DNA from: Rugalucina vietnamica
Taxonomy: Eukaryota > Mollusca > Bivalvia > Lucinida > Lucinidae
NCBI GenBank assembly: GCA_964017185.1
Contig: OZ024869.1
Coordinates: 70,278,315-70,342,314, forward strand
DNA length: 64,000 nt
Direction of reading: 5' to 3'
Shown here piece after piece: positions 12,182-24,364 of the stretch; the stretch's first letter is position 1, and every line of letters begins with the position of its first letter. The notes under the pieces are model-generated. The model ran no database searches and was not told where the DNA came from. It saw only the letters and a list, made by a program, of their open reading frames with translations. The translations under genes were made by a program, and so were the position numbers.

Positions 12182-12552
12182 AATTGTTTACAAAATTACT
12201 AAATTGATAATCGATCAAGAGCAACAATGCATTTCACCACAGGTTGTGTTCTAGAACGTTATATACATGCATGGTCATCTAAAAAGTTAAGTGTGTAATT
12301 AAAACGTTTCAGAACAGCAGTGACAGCATTGAAAGGGGGATGGGGGCGGTGATACTTTCTACAGTATCATACACCAGTGGAAGCATTTAATAAAAATATA
12401 TATGTCATAAATCCACATATTTAATAAAAGTTTTTTTCACAAGGCTGTGACAGAAAAATAATAAAAGCTGATGTAAACATATTTCCCAAACCCAATCCAT
12501 TGCAGAGGTCGGAAAGCAAAAAGGAGAAATTCATGTTTGTCATGTCTGAAAG
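12182..12552. other. No gene seen
   Basis: AT-rich flank between LINE A and a microsatellite. Nothing coding and no clear repeat match within the window. Confidence 0.5.

Positions 12553-12553
<1 letters not shown>

Positions 12554-12636
<83 letters not shown>
12554..12636 (+). repeat. Compound (AC)n(AG)n microsatellite
   Basis: About 15 AC units followed directly by about 26 AG units, without interruption. Confidence 0.98.
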
Positions 12637-12639
<3 letters not shown>

Positions 12640-12809
12640 TTAACAATTGTGATATGTATAGGCATATCAGAAGTTGTAAATAATTAATTGAAATGTTTAT
12701 ATCATGAACATTGGGAAACTAGCATTATTGTAAAATATTTTTACTTCTTCGCATATGTTCCATGTAGTCAACTATGCAAACTTGAACGATGTATTCGCTC
12801 AGAATTTGC

Positions 12810-13183
12810 ACAAATTAGTGGTGTTGAAGTGCTATCAACGAAGATTAATTTCGAATTCTCTATTCTTGGCACACTGTCTGGCCAAATTCGTTTTTCAAGA
12901 AATTGCATTATTGAAGACGATGGTCAATAATAAGGCTCGGTTTGTATCGTCATGGGAAACCCTTCCATTTGGAGTTTTCTCCAGGAACGGTATGCCAAGC
13001 AGCTTATCTCTAGTTTTCGATAAAGACGCTGACTAAAAAGATCAGATAATTGAATAACAATCTTCTAGTAAAGAACTGAGCGATAAGATGACCGATTGTG
13101 TTCAACTATATATTTTGTTATTTTGAATATTTCACTTCGTAATGTTTGGGCGGCAATAAAACAATGGATGCTAGAAAAATAAA
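12810..13183 (+). repeat. Rep-A copy with MITE junction
   Basis: Begins AATTAGTGGTGTTGAAGTGC, the same as at 13,469, and ends GATGCTAGAAAAATAAA, the same as near 13,845. The two units are therefore a tandem duplication with the palindromic MITE at 13,184-13,468 exactly at their junction. The 93-codon frame is a chance frame. Confidence 0.7.
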
Positions 13184-13468
13184 CATCAGGATAACATGTC
13201 CGTGTAATGTATACCCCCTTGAACCCCAATTTTATATAGCAAAACTGGGGTATGCAGGGGTATATCTATTTTTCTTATTTTTGCTTCAAAACATAGATTG
13301 TGGGTACTCGTTAGAACCGCCTCGCCGATGCGGTTCTAACGTGTACCCACAATCTATGTTTTAAGCAAAAATAAAAATAAGAAAAATATCAAAAATTTTC
13401 TGCTGAAAATTTTCAATTTTTACAACTTACGAAAAATCTTTATATTACATGGGCGTGTTTTCGTAATG
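13184..13468 (+). mobile_element. Palindromic MITE (family P), forward orientation
   Basis: One of eleven copies. The ends are imperfect inverted repeats, CATCAGGATAACATGTCCG and, reversed, CATTACGAAAACACGCCC. A small hairpin (ACCCCAATTTT / AAAACTGGGGT) is followed by a long foldback whose arms read ATAGATTGTGGGTACTCGTT and meet at the GCCTCG centre. No coding capacity, so its transposase would come from elsewhere. No target duplication is evident. Confidence 0.85.
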
Positions 13469-13850
13469 AATTAGTGGTGTTGAAGTGCTATCAACAAAGA
13501 TTAATTTCGAATTCTCTATTCTTGGCACATTGTCTGGCCAAATTCGTTTTTCAAGAAATTGCATTATTGAAGACGATGGTCAGTAATGAAGCTCGGTATC
13601 GTATCGTCATGGTAAACGCTTTCGTTTGGAGTTTTCTCCAGGAACTGTATATGCAAAGCAGCCTATCTCTAGTTCTCGACCAGGCGCGGACTAAAGATGG
13701 AATAACTGAATAACCTTCTGAATAATCTTCTGATAAATAACTGATCTCTCAGATGACCGATTGTTCAATTTTATCTTTTGTTATTTTGAATATTTTACAT
13801 CGTAATGTTATAAAACAATAATTCCTGATGCTAGAAAAATAAAGTCGTCT
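13469..13850 (+). repeat. Rep-A copy opening block B copy II
   Basis: Tandem partner of 12,810-13,183; same start and end motifs. The stem-loop CATTATTGA...TCAGTAATG is kept with one change. Confidence 0.7.
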
Positions 13851-13904
13851 TTGGTGGTCCAGATTTTTATTTTCGTTTTGATTCTTAAGTGAACAATTTA
13901 ACAT

Positions 13905-16900
13905 TTTCGGCTACGTTTAGATACTACTAAATTAATTGCCTGGACGGAGCAGGGTTCTGGTTACTCAGTTATCAACTATTCATCATTGTCAAATGTTGCG
14001 TCTAAACTTTACTGAAGTTCATTGACAAGTGAAAAATCAAACATTTATTTTGCCCCTAAGATATGTAAGATGTGTAAATTGTGATAGGTTTAATAGTTAC
14101 TGACAACCGCTTTTGATTATGAATACCCATTCTACAAAGTTTGTCGAAGAAAATTCAATTATTGAAAAAGATGGTCAATGAATAAGGCTCTCGTGAGAAT
14201 AGTTGTCCTCGTTAATAGAGATGGCATGCACTCGTTTATTTCAATGACGACTCTCTTGAAAAAAAAAGATTGATTTCAATGCTTTGCTTTAGAAAAGTGA
14301 GTTTTTGATGTTACTGTAGTGTGTCTTTTTTTTGGGGGGGGGGGGGGGAGAGATAGCAAGGCTTATTATCGCTTGAAAAATGAGTTGTAACATGCTTTTG
14401 GTCCTTTTATTAACATGTTGTGCTGAAAGATCTACCATATCTATCCTTAAAGTTTCCTTTGGTATATACGTGGCATTGCGTTCGTACATGTATATACGTG
14501 ACAATGATTGAGGATCATAGTTGATAAATGCCAACAAACACTTGCTCACATATGAATTTTGGCAAGTTATAGTCGCTTGACTATACAAATGTAGAATTTA
14601 CGTTCGGCTTGAAATAGACTTTCTGAGAAATCAATTTCAACATTGGGTGAACATAGCTGCCAAATATTTACAGACATACAGATCTTCGAATGATTGACTT
14701 AAAATAGCCGCTTAGGTCTCCGGGGATTATAAGGCAACGCAACAATCAATGATCACGGGGCTGCATTATTTGACTTGCTACTTTGAATTCCAAACTGTGT
14801 TGTTTAAATTCAGTGTGTTTGAAATAATTATATGAGCATAATTCAATCAATAATACATTTATTGTATTGATAACTGGTCATATGTAAGTTTCGTTTACGG
14901 TTGATGTACACCTGAAGTTTAGTGTAATCACTAAGCCTGGCATATATGACGTAATCGTTGTCTCTTTGGACGATGCGATGAATTGGCGTCCGCTTCGTTA
15001 CAATAAGATGACTCGTCACAACGAATATTGTAAAATTGTGACATGAAGGCATATTATCGCAACCTATGTATACCGTTAAACTGGTTGGCGATGAGTAACA
15101 GTATTTTATGAATACATGTATATTATTCAGTTGATTGAATGTCAAGATCGGTGGTGAACTACTGGAGAACCCAGTCCTAACTTCTTCACTATTCGACTGT
15201 TCTTTATGAAATGTGACATCCCATTTCTAATTGAAAAATGTCCATCAACCATTTGACATCATTATAGCTTCCAGAATACATTTAGCATCATAAAAAACTC
15301 CAACAGTTCTCTAGGCTTAGTATTTCTCAGTCACAATTAGATTAACCTCGATGCCCTTTGGGAAATGGGCAGCTGCAAACACGAGCAAGACTGATATATG
15401 CGACACTGACGCCCATTATTTAAGCGAAACTGGCACTTAGCCAGCCATCATCAAAACATGTCCGTGCAATCATGGAAATTTGAACCAACATACTATTCTG
15501 TACACTAGTTCTGTAAAATCAGATAATAAGTAGTACTGAAAGAGTGTAATAGAATAGCAGCAGACTGTTCTAGAGCTAAAAGACCAACAAAAAATGTTGC
15601 ACATGAAAACATTGGCAATCTATGTTCAGAAACTGTCATCAAAATAAAAACGGAAACCTGAGAAATGAACAATTATAAATAAATAAGCTGAATAAGAACT
15701 CTGTTTAGTTAAAACATAATCGGTGCCCATACAAACTGCAAATATTAGCATGACAAAGGTTTACATGAGAGAAAAATATCATAGAATATCAAAATATGCT
15801 AAGAACATTAATATGTATATAGATTTAACGTAAACTTCTGATTTTTCAGAATACTCTCACCAATCTCAAAACGCCAAAAGAAAAAAAAAAATGTAATGTG
15901 TGCTGAAGATGAGTTTCAGTATCTTTGATTATAAGGATATTATGAATATATTTTATGAGGTCTCATACTCGGAAATCAATGCTCCCTGTATTTGATTATG
16001 TCATTTCATTTCAATAATAGCCACTATAACTTTCCTGTCAGAACAAATTTCTTTGTTAATTTAAAGTAACATCTTGCCTCTAGTATCCCTTTGCATCTTA
16101 AAATGTTTTACTTAAGTAACGGGAACAATGATGGGTACTAATTTTGCTCAAAAATATGCTACATGTACCCTTGCAATACCAGCTTTATGAAAAAAATCCA
16201 AAGAATATAATCAAGAATACTCCAGTATTTTGAAGAAAGAAATAACAATGAAAATGAAAAGAAACTCTTGAAGACAATGAAATAGATATAATCACACTTC
16301 TCCACTTCTATAAGTCGACATTATCAACTCAATATTAATTATATATAAAAGAAGAAGAAACTACATGTAGCTGTAATGCACAAATGTTCTTGATAAATCC
16401 ATATACAGTATTAGATTCATTTTCTAACCGCAACATTTAATGCATTTGCCCCCCTTTGGATACTACTAGTCTTTGTGTTGACTACCCTCTTGAAAGTTGA
16501 AAATTCACAGTAATTCTCTTTAGCTCCATGTACCAAATCTAAAAGGTCACTGATGAGGCTGATGAGGCGGTGTGACCCACCCCTTTATATGTTCATTGCT
16601 CTTAAAGGATCTAAGTTTTAAATTTTATTAATTATTATATAAGCAAAGGCGCTACCATACGGAAAGTCACAAAACGTTTTGCGTACAAACTACTGTATCA
16701 AATGAGCAGGCCTTAAAGGGACAGTATTTGGGATTTAAGGCAGACAGTCCGATACGTACACATCAAAGGCGTATTGTTTTCTTATTGATTCTGGTGTAAT
16801 TATACTTCATAAGAACACAAACTGAACGAAATTGCTTTCTCTTCATGATCCAAATAATCAGCGGTACCAGAATGTAAAATGTCGAATTGCATTTTTCAAG

Positions 16901-17390
16901 GAAAAACAGCTTAAGGAAAAATAACGACATGAATCCAAATCGTCTAGACCAGATGTACATGTGTATCACAACAATAATCAAATTAACGTCTTCGAAGGGA
17001 ATTATCAATTAACTGCAACGGCAGCTGCAGAAACATATTGTACATATGTATGCATAAGTGATGTCAATTTGTGTCAGTATTAGAGACTGAATTAGCAAAT
17101 TGGTCAGACTTTAGTGAATTATTTAGCAACAGTAACGATAGAATATGTGACAACTATTTGTAAATGTTGTCACAAAGCCGTGAAGGAACAATGTAAAAAA
17201 CTGTTTGAGTTTAGGTCTCAAACCCATGTAATACAGTAGATAGAAATTAAAAGAGCTTATTGCTATGTTGACCTTATTGCAAAATATCAAAATATGGGGG
17301 ATTGAAAGGGACACTTTGTACAGCAGCTAAAATCATACCGACAATCCCATTAAAACATACATTCGTAAATAATTTTCCTATTTATAATTG
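13905..17390 (+). repeat. Block B, copy II (uninterrupted)
   Basis: A 3.5-kb copy that lines up with 905-2,160 plus 4,765-6,835. At the PLE insertion point (about 15,115) it runs straight through, giving an empty site. It contains a T-then-G homopolymer at about 14,327-14,349 and the decayed MGTNFA relic at about 16,131. Minus-strand frames of 60-100 codons (14,289-14,588; 14,843-15,145; 16,763-17,008) are not maintained in copy I and are rejected as genes. Confidence 0.75.
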
Positions 17391-17399
17391 TATTAGGAA

Positions 17400-17620
17400 A
17401 TGTTTTAAAACAACTGAAGTTAAAGTGCTTTCAACGAAGATTTCGAACTCTCTTTTCTCGGCATAATGTCTCGTTAAATTTCTTCTGAAGAAATGTCATT
17501 ATTGAAGGCATTGGTCAGTAATGTTGGTGAGCCATGTCCATGACAGGACACCCAATCATTTATCTGCTCGAACTGCTTCCTGTCTCTAACATCAGCTACC
17601 TGGGGTAACTGTTACAGTCT
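17400..17620 (+). repeat. Rep-A copy closing block B copy II
   Basis: GAAGTTAAAGTGCTTTCAAC through AACATCAGCTACCTGGGG, parallel to 6,838-7,060. Confidence 0.6.
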
Positions 17621-17624
17621 TCAC

Positions 17625-17945
17625 AAAGTTGTGAAGCAGGTGAGGTTAGGCACCAGTGACATTGAATTTCAATTACTGATCGTTCCAATGCGATACTTCT
17701 GTGGTGGTTATAATTGTTCGACGTTACTGGTTGTATCATATGCACGTTTTCATATATTTAGTTAACTGAGTGACCGCCTACATGCATTGGGAAATAGCTG
17801 CTCACTCGGATAACGATGTGTTCTCTTAGTGTTAATACCTGATTGTCAATGTAGTTTTGTCCCAACTTTTGTTTTAAATGTGGAAATATCTTTCTATTTG
17901 CGCAATTTTCTGAGCATTGCTTACTTTTACCTTTTTAATTTAAGA
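17625..17945 (+). mobile_element. PLE 3' tail fragment
   Basis: Matches PLE 3' region 4,430-4,757: GAAGCAGGTGAGGTTAGGC, CGTTCCAATGCGATACTTCT, AATAGCTGCTCACTCGG and the TTGCTTACTTTTACCTTTT end. Non-coding. Confidence 0.75.
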
Positions 17946-18439
17946 ATAGACATATGTATAATGATTTGTCCTATAATATACTTAACACAATTTCTAAATG
18001 AACACCTGAATTTTATGTGATAAAATGTGAACCATGGAATCTGCAGGATTAAAACTTATATAGCTTATTATTTATTTGCTGAACCTTAGTTTGCCATAAA
18101 ATTTAATTTACTTTGCTTGATATTGGCGACTTGATGAATCGATTTACATGGCATCCCCCAAATCCAAAAGTCAAAAGAGTCTGGAGAAACACATGAAAAA
18201 GATTTTGTACCAAATTTATCCACCAAAGCAAATGATAAAGCTTAGCCTGGAACTTCTGGTACAGGTCTGGAGTAACTAAGAATTCAAGTTGAATATTGTG
18301 GAAGCTAAAATTCACCAAAATCCACAACGGGTGTCTTTTATACTGACCGCACATCTTAAAGATATTATTCGAATCAAAATAAACCTTATAAAGTGCTAAA
18401 TTCATAGAAATGATGATAAAATGGCGAATAAAAGCAAAC
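17946..18439. other. No firm gene; short open frames only
   Basis: A 119-codon minus frame (18,103-18,462) and a roughly 50-codon plus frame (MASPKSKSQKSLEKHMKKIL) overlap here. Neither has a recognised domain, splice sites or a second copy. I see nothing else. Confidence 0.4.
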
Positions 18440-19093
18440 ACTCGACGTACTTCATAGTTCAACCTCGTTCAAGCGTGTCATTGGATTTTAAGTAAAGATT
18501 CTTTGTATTTTGCTAGGTGTTACATTACCGAAAACAAATAAAATGCACTTAGATTTTTTTTCGATATTCACTGTCGTTAGAAATGTACGTGTAATTAATG
18601 AAAAACATCACTTTTTGATCATGTTCATGTTGCGAAAACACATCCATCTAATACACTGAAAGTTGTAAAAATTGAAAATTTTCACTAGATTTTTTTTATA
18701 TATTTTTCTTATTTTGCTTAAAACATAGATTGTGTGTACACATTAGAACCGCCTCGCCGAGGTGGTTCTAACGAGTACCCACAATCTATCTTTTAGGGCA
18801 AAATTAAGACTAATAGATATACCCTGCGTACCCTAGATTTGAAAAGTGGGGTATAAGGGGTATACATTGCACGGACATGTTTTCCTGATGCGCTGCGCAA
18901 AAATGAATATTATTAACATTCAAACTCGTGGCAATTTTCTTCCTCCAAAAAGGTTCAGAAATAGTTGTAATATAAGAATTTGAAATTATTTGGTTAGCAA
19001 TTTTAACACTTAGCAAAATACATAGAATCTTTACTTAAAATGCAATGTATGATACGCTTGAACGAGGTTAAACTATTGAAGTACATGTACGTC
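18440..19093. mobile_element. Inverted-repeat element with a palindromic MITE inside
   Basis: Arms of about 85 bp face each other: 18,440-18,530 (CGACGTACTTC...AACCTCGTTCAAGCG) and 19,010-19,093 reversed (same motifs, then TTTTAAGTAAAGATTCT and TATTTTGCTA). Between them lies the family P MITE at 18,626-18,890. No transposase is visible. Confidence 0.65.
18626..18890 (-). mobile_element. Palindromic MITE (family P), reverse orientation
   Basis: A more diverged copy: foldback centre AACCGCCTCGCCGAGGTGG, then CCCACAATCTATCTTTT, the GGGGTATAAGGGGTATAC hairpin and the end GGACATGTTTTCCTGATG. Confidence 0.8.
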
Positions 19094-19119
19094 GCATATT
19101 TCCTCAACTATGCATAGGC

Positions 19120-19850
19120 GATGAACAAATTCGCAAAGCGGGATGGTTACTGCCTTTTTGTATGAATATTCTTGCCTCTAAGGGACCTGACGATAGGTTT
19201 CTTTAAATGCCATTAAACCAACACAAGTGCGTCCAAATCCTATTCTTTGTGTTACTTTATAATCAGATTAGTATTGGTCATTTCGGGTGATTTTACATCT
19301 CTCGGCAGTTGACTCTTAAACGCTTTTAAGTTTCGGACATCAGATTTTAGTTTGAGTTTAAATTGCGTCATATTGGCAGAAAATATCTTCTATAGACAAT
19401 ACTACCTGTACGTTACACTGAACGGAATCAATTTGGTCAGTGCTCATTTTATCCGAAAATTCAATAAATTGCAGAAATTTTCGGTTTGGTATTTAGAGAT
19501 ATATTAAATTAGGTACAAAAATCATTTAAGTGTTAGATGAATACGTGCTTTACACTTGTAATTTATTTATTCATATCATGTTTTCATATATATCTACAAA
19601 TGACAACTTTGCTTTTTTCAATCCAAGACTATTTCTGTCTAGAATTTGCCCAAATTACACTGAGAATATTGAAATGAGAACAAATCCTGTTGAAATTGTT
19701 GACTGAAGTTTCAATTTTCTGGGAAAATCTCTTCATAATTATAAGATACGTGGCATATGTATTGATTGCAAAATAGATTTCAATATATGAGAGACAATTT
19801 CACTGCAACTTATGTTCAAACAAGGAAGTATTAGAATATATTCTACAAAC
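19120..19850 (+). repeat. Block C repeat, second copy
   Basis: Aligns with 7,070-7,900. It lacks the PLE tail found there and has about 250 bp of unmatched sequence at 19,290-19,540. Confidence 0.6.
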
Positions 19851-19861
19851 GTACAGAATAT

Positions 19862-20215
19862 AACTTGAATGTGCAACGACAATCTGCATGCTCAGGTATT
19901 GACACAATCACGGTTGATTGCTATGCTTCCTTCTTTAACTGCATCACAGTGGGACGGGCGTCAGACCCTATGATGGCCACGTCTTTAAAACTATTCGTTT
20001 TAGTTGGTTGGGGCGGGGGCTTCCCGTCTGTTGCTCGACCCATCGGGACTCAACTGGTATTTTTCTTTTGCTCAGTGATGTTGTTTGGTACCAAGTGTTC
20101 TCCTCCAGTCACCGGGCATCTTATTGTATTTGTGAGTCTTCGTTTTTTATTCATCAAGGCGTTTATCATATTTTTTTTTGTTTGTCCTTGTCCCTGTTTG
20201 TAGAATCTCGTCCAA
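19862..20215 (+). mobile_element. PLE fragment: end of RT gene plus tail
   Basis: Starts at AACTTGAATGTGCAACGAC, the last codons of the RT frame, and follows 4,030-4,375 (GGGACGGGCGTCAGACCCTA; TTTTAGTTGGTTGGGGCGGG). It stops short of the ACTGAGTGGCC tail. The 112-codon frame across it is not a gene. Confidence 0.7.
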
Positions 20216-21225
20216 CCTTGTAAGAAAAAATACTTGCTAACATAAGAGGCACGAAACGCGTCTCTATGCTCAGCTTTTCCACATTCAGATTAAGCTAACC
20301 GCCCTTCGGGGAAACTGCAATCACGGGAAAGCCTGATATATACGACACTTATCCTATAATTTAAGCGTTACTATTGTAAAACCTGTGATGGGGCAATGAC
20401 GCACGGCAATTAAACAATGAATTAGAGAAAGCCGTGGGTATCATTTCAGTCTGGCCACTAACCATAATCTCGATGTTTATAATAAGACATAATACAGTAG
20501 TATGACCCTAACATTATTTTGAGGCGTTTTGTCATATAAAATTTACTTCACTATATAAATATATGTGATACATGTAACAACATAATATTATGTGATGGTA
20601 TTTTACCAGTGTCTTTTTGCGATCTTTGGTGATCTTTGGTCATTGTTAGTGGTATGCTCTTAGTAATGGTATAACTAGTCAATAACTATTCGATTTGAAC
20701 TCATATAAGCTCGAAATAAGTTAAAGCTAATTTAAAACAGTGTAAACTTGTGTTTATAATTCATGGAGGATAGGGTAATACATCCAGTTTGTACGACAAA
20801 TGTTTATGTCTTTGACAGTTGCTCAATGGCATTTTACGCTAAATATTCAAACTTGGTTTCAAAACTACCGTGGTATAAAAAGTTTATTTAAAAAGTCATG
20901 ACAATGTGTTCAGGTAATGCTTAGCTTATGTCTGAATGTATGTGTCCTATTCATAAAGTACACATATTAAAGACTCTTAAAGGCTACGGTTTGTCGCTGG
21001 CTGTGTGGTAATACCTACTATAGGCAATAACAGAAGAAACGGAAAGGACAATTCTTGTTAAATATTTATCCAAACAGGCAGTTTCCCAAAATACATCTTC
21101 GTCACATAAAGACTGGAAGCTGAAACAATGACACACAATTTATTTCCATCACTTAAAAGTCTCAAGATTTGGCAAAGCTTTGGCTACAATGCCGTCATGG
21201 TAATCGAACATACAAAAATAAATAT
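20216..21225. other. No gene; small block B remnant
   Basis: 20,280-20,370 matches block B (GATATATACGACACTTAT). The rest is AT-rich unique sequence with no convincing frame. GATCTTTGGT occurs twice in tandem near 20,620. Confidence 0.5.
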
Positions 21226-21229
21226 AAAC

Positions 21230-21975
21230 ACTGATCAGAAAATTGCGCAAACAGAAAGAAATTCCCAAGGTGGGAAAAACTGCATGTCATGACACTCAGG
21301 TACTTATACAAAGAGAACAAATCGTAAGCCGAGTGAGCAGCTGTTTCCCGAAAGGTGGCCACTCAATAACCCGAACTTAACTTACTATATGAAGACGTAC
21401 ATTAGGTGCAAACAGCACAAAAATTCATCACGAAAACATAAAACAATAAGAACCACAACTTACAGAAGTATTGCATTTGAACGATCAGTAATATAAAATA
21501 AATTAAACTGTTTTACAGATACCCAACCTCACCCTTAACTTCTGCAGTGGTTCACACAATTAAGCTAGTCATTCTGTCCTCGTGGTGAATCTCTAACTAG
21601 TCAATGAATCATCAACGACAAACAAATATGATTAACAGCATGATGAATCAAAAACGAGGACTCATAGATCTATATAATTAGCTGCCCGGCGATTGGAGAT
21701 CCCTGGGTGCCAAACAACATCACTGAAAATCTAGAGAAAAAACACCAGTTGAACTCCGATGGGCCAAGCAACAGACAAGAAGCTACGGCACCAACTAACT
21801 AAAATGAATAGCTTTAAGACGTGGTTTACAAAGAGTCTCATGCCCGACCCATCGGTGTGCAATCAAAGAGCAATTAAAGAAGAAAGCATGTTATCAACTT
21901 TGATTGGGTAAAAAACTAAGCATGCCGACTGACGCATCACATTTCAGTTATATTTTAGCCGACACGCTTGTAATG
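21230..21975 (-). mobile_element. PLE fragment, minus strand
   Basis: Reverse complement of about 4,010-4,757: GTAAGCCGAGTGAGCAGCTG, GGTGGCCACTCAATAACC, AACGATCAGTAATATAAAAT, GTCTCATGCCCGACCCATCG. It covers the end of the RT gene and the full tail, truncated at its 5' side near 21,975, and is degraded. Confidence 0.75.
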
Positions 21976-22435
21976 TAGATAAAATAAAACTGAGATGAAC
22001 ATATCAATGAGAAAGGGGATGGGCCATACCGCGGTTTCGGCTACTTAAGCCTCTTCAGTGATCCTAAAGATTTGGCATGATGGAGCCGAAGAGAATAGCT
22101 GTAATTTTGCAACTTTCAAGACGGCACGAAGACTAGTAAAATCCAAATGGGGTCAAATATAATAAACGTTGTTTAGAAAACGAATCGAAATCGATAATAA
22201 TTTTCTGATTTCTCAGAATACCCTCGCTGATCTCAAAGGACCAAAAGGAAAATATAATCTGCATTATGGACATACGGGGAGATTTTTAGGGCTTCCACAC
22301 GGCACAACTAGCAAATAACAACAAAACTGAGATCATTTAAGAGCAGTGAATATATTTTATGAGGAACGGGATGGGCCAAATCGCGGTTTCAGCTACTTAA
22401 GCCTCTTCAGTGACCCTATAGATTTTTCCTTCCTT
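21976..22435 (+). repeat. Repeat D, dimeric array
   Basis: Two units starting AAAACTGAGAT, each with GGGATGGGCC and GGCTACTTAAGCCTC. The first runs on through TCAGAATACCCTCGCTGATC and CACACGGCACAACTAGC; the second stops near 22,435. The same dimer layout occurs at 35,826-36,300 and 60,475-60,935. Function unknown. Confidence 0.65.
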
Positions 22436-22559
22436 CCTATAAGTTTCTTAAATTTGAAACCAAGTCACCATGAAAGTCTGGTTACAAAAGGCCTTCACGT
22501 AAAAGCATCCTTTTACCCGACATTGATTTTAAAAATCAGTTTATAGTGTCTGCGTCATG

Positions 22560-22900
22560 TTATATGCAAATAAAAGCACTGCAATGGGTACAAATTTTGC
22601 TCCAATATATGCATAGCAGGTTTCAATCGAAGGAGAGCTTAATGGGCAAAATATCTTTAGCCAGATTTATCACAATGATAATACAGTTACCGTTTTCTTC
22701 GGAAATTATCAATTAACTGCATCAACAGCTGCAGACACAACATACATATGTATTCGTATTTGATGTCAATTTGTGTCAATATTAAGACTGAATGAACAAA
22801 ATGATCAGACTTTTGTGAATTATTTAGCAATAGTTGGGATATAAAGGTTGGCAACAAAGCGTCAATTTTGTCACAAAGTCGTAAAGGATTAACGAAAAGT
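22560..22900 (+). repeat. Block B fragment
   Basis: Matches about 5,830-5,880 (GGGTACAAATTTTGCTCCAA) and 6,450-6,660 (AATTATCAATTAACTGCA; GTCACAAAGTCGT) with a deletion between. Confidence 0.65.
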
Positions 22901-23275
22901 AAGGATAGACGGACAAGGAATCGATACAATTAAATTTAAAGTCACAACATAGACACCAGGTGGGAAATAAAATACATAAAACATAACAAAACATTTTTCC
23001 GGCAATGCGCTCGAAGAGCAGAATGACTAGCTCTTTCTCAACAAGGTAGCCATCCGGCTGAAATTCAACCAAAAGGCAACGAGCCCAACTTAAACTTAAA
23101 TATGGAAACAAGTCCGAAATCCACCCCATGGGTGCAGAAAAAAGAAGCACGCACGACTTAATTGGCTTACCTTACTTGCGCTCGTGAAATGTTAAGGAGG
23201 GAATATGGGTGGGCCACATGTAAACAAGATACTGATGAGTAATGCATTCGTTATTTATTTCAAAAGTCAAAAATA

Positions 23276-23277
<2 letters not shown>
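22901..23277. other. No gene seen
   Basis: Unique AT-rich sequence; the 108-codon minus frame (22,824-23,150) has no recognised domain and runs into repeat DNA. Confidence 0.4.

Positions 23278-23327
<50 letters not shown>
23278..23327 (+). repeat. (GA)n microsatellite
   Basis: About 25 uninterrupted GA units. Confidence 0.98.
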
Positions 23328-23329
<2 letters not shown>

Positions 23330-23419
23330 CATAGTGCAAGGTAGGAGGAAAGTGTATTATGGATTTTGGGAAGTACATTGTACAATTAAATGAGCTTCTA
23401 AAGAACCAGTATAAATATA

Positions 23420-24345
23420 TAATTGGAGTTGAAGGACTATCAACGCAGACTAATCTCGAATCCTCTATTCTTGACACATTGTCTGGCCAAATTTGTTCCT
23501 ACGAAATTCCATTATTGAAGACGATGGTCGATAATGAGGCTCTGTATCGCTTTGGATTCGAGCTTTCACCAGAAACGGTATTTTCCAAGCTAGTGCTTGA
23601 TAAGGCGTGGACTTAAGGTTGGAAAACGAAAACCACTTTCTTGGAAAAAGATGCTCAATCGGATGGCCGATTTTCTGTTTGTTTCAGCTCGTAATTTTGC
23701 TATACTGGTTGTTTCACGCCTTAATTTGCGGGCGGGAATTAAACATCACTAGAAAAACAAACGCATTCTTAGTGGTTCTATTTTCATCAGGTAGCATTCG
23801 GATTCTTACCTGGGCACTTTAAAATCATCGGTGCGTTTTCTGATGCCGCGTTCGAAATAGTATCACAATTGTTAGAATGGCAGAGACGCTCTCTCGAGAC
23901 AAGTCAGGCTAGCGGTATTATAAAATTATGTCACAAATTTGTCACGTTTAGATCCCACTAAATTAATTGTCTGGACGGAGCAGAGAGACACTTGTCTAGT
24001 CAACCTTTATCAACTATCTGACAAATGTAGGGTCGAAAAACTGACGATTCTCATAGTTTGATATTACCATGCGTAATGTTAAACGGCTTACAGCTGAGAT
24101 GATGATATTCCGAGTTCAGATTTGCTTGCAAACATAATTAACATGATTGATTTAAGAACCATTCTTGGAACTCTGTCTTGCCAAATTTGTTCCAAAGAAA
24201 TTCCATTATTGAAGAGGATGGTCAATAATAGGACTCCCGGGAGAATAGTTATCCTCGTTCATAGAGCTAGCACGATCTCGTTTATTTCAATTATTGTCTC
24301 GTTTGAAAAAAGGTTTGATTGAGGACTTTCAGAAACTGACTGCTG
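23420..24345 (+). repeat. Rep-A plus left part of block B, third copy
   Basis: Rep-A at 23,420-23,770 (GGAGTTGAAGGACTATCAACG), then GACGCTCTCTCGAGACAAG and CTAAATTAATTGTCTGGACG, ending in the inner Rep-A-like segment. It keeps the same order as 820-1,275 and 13,469-14,290, which supports one ancestral unit. Confidence 0.65.
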
Positions 24346-24364
24346 TGTGAAAGAAAGAGGTATT

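Noticed and set aside
13469-17620. Rep-A direct repeats as LTRs of an LTR element
   Set aside because: A third diverged Rep-A lies inside, the ends lack a consistent boundary, and no LTR-element genes are visible between them.
18103-18462. 119-codon minus-strand ORF
   Set aside because: No domain, runs into an inverted-repeat arm, and has no second copy or splice sites.
23172-23477. 101-codon minus ORF with a serine-leucine run
   Set aside because: The run is only the translated (GA)n microsatellite.
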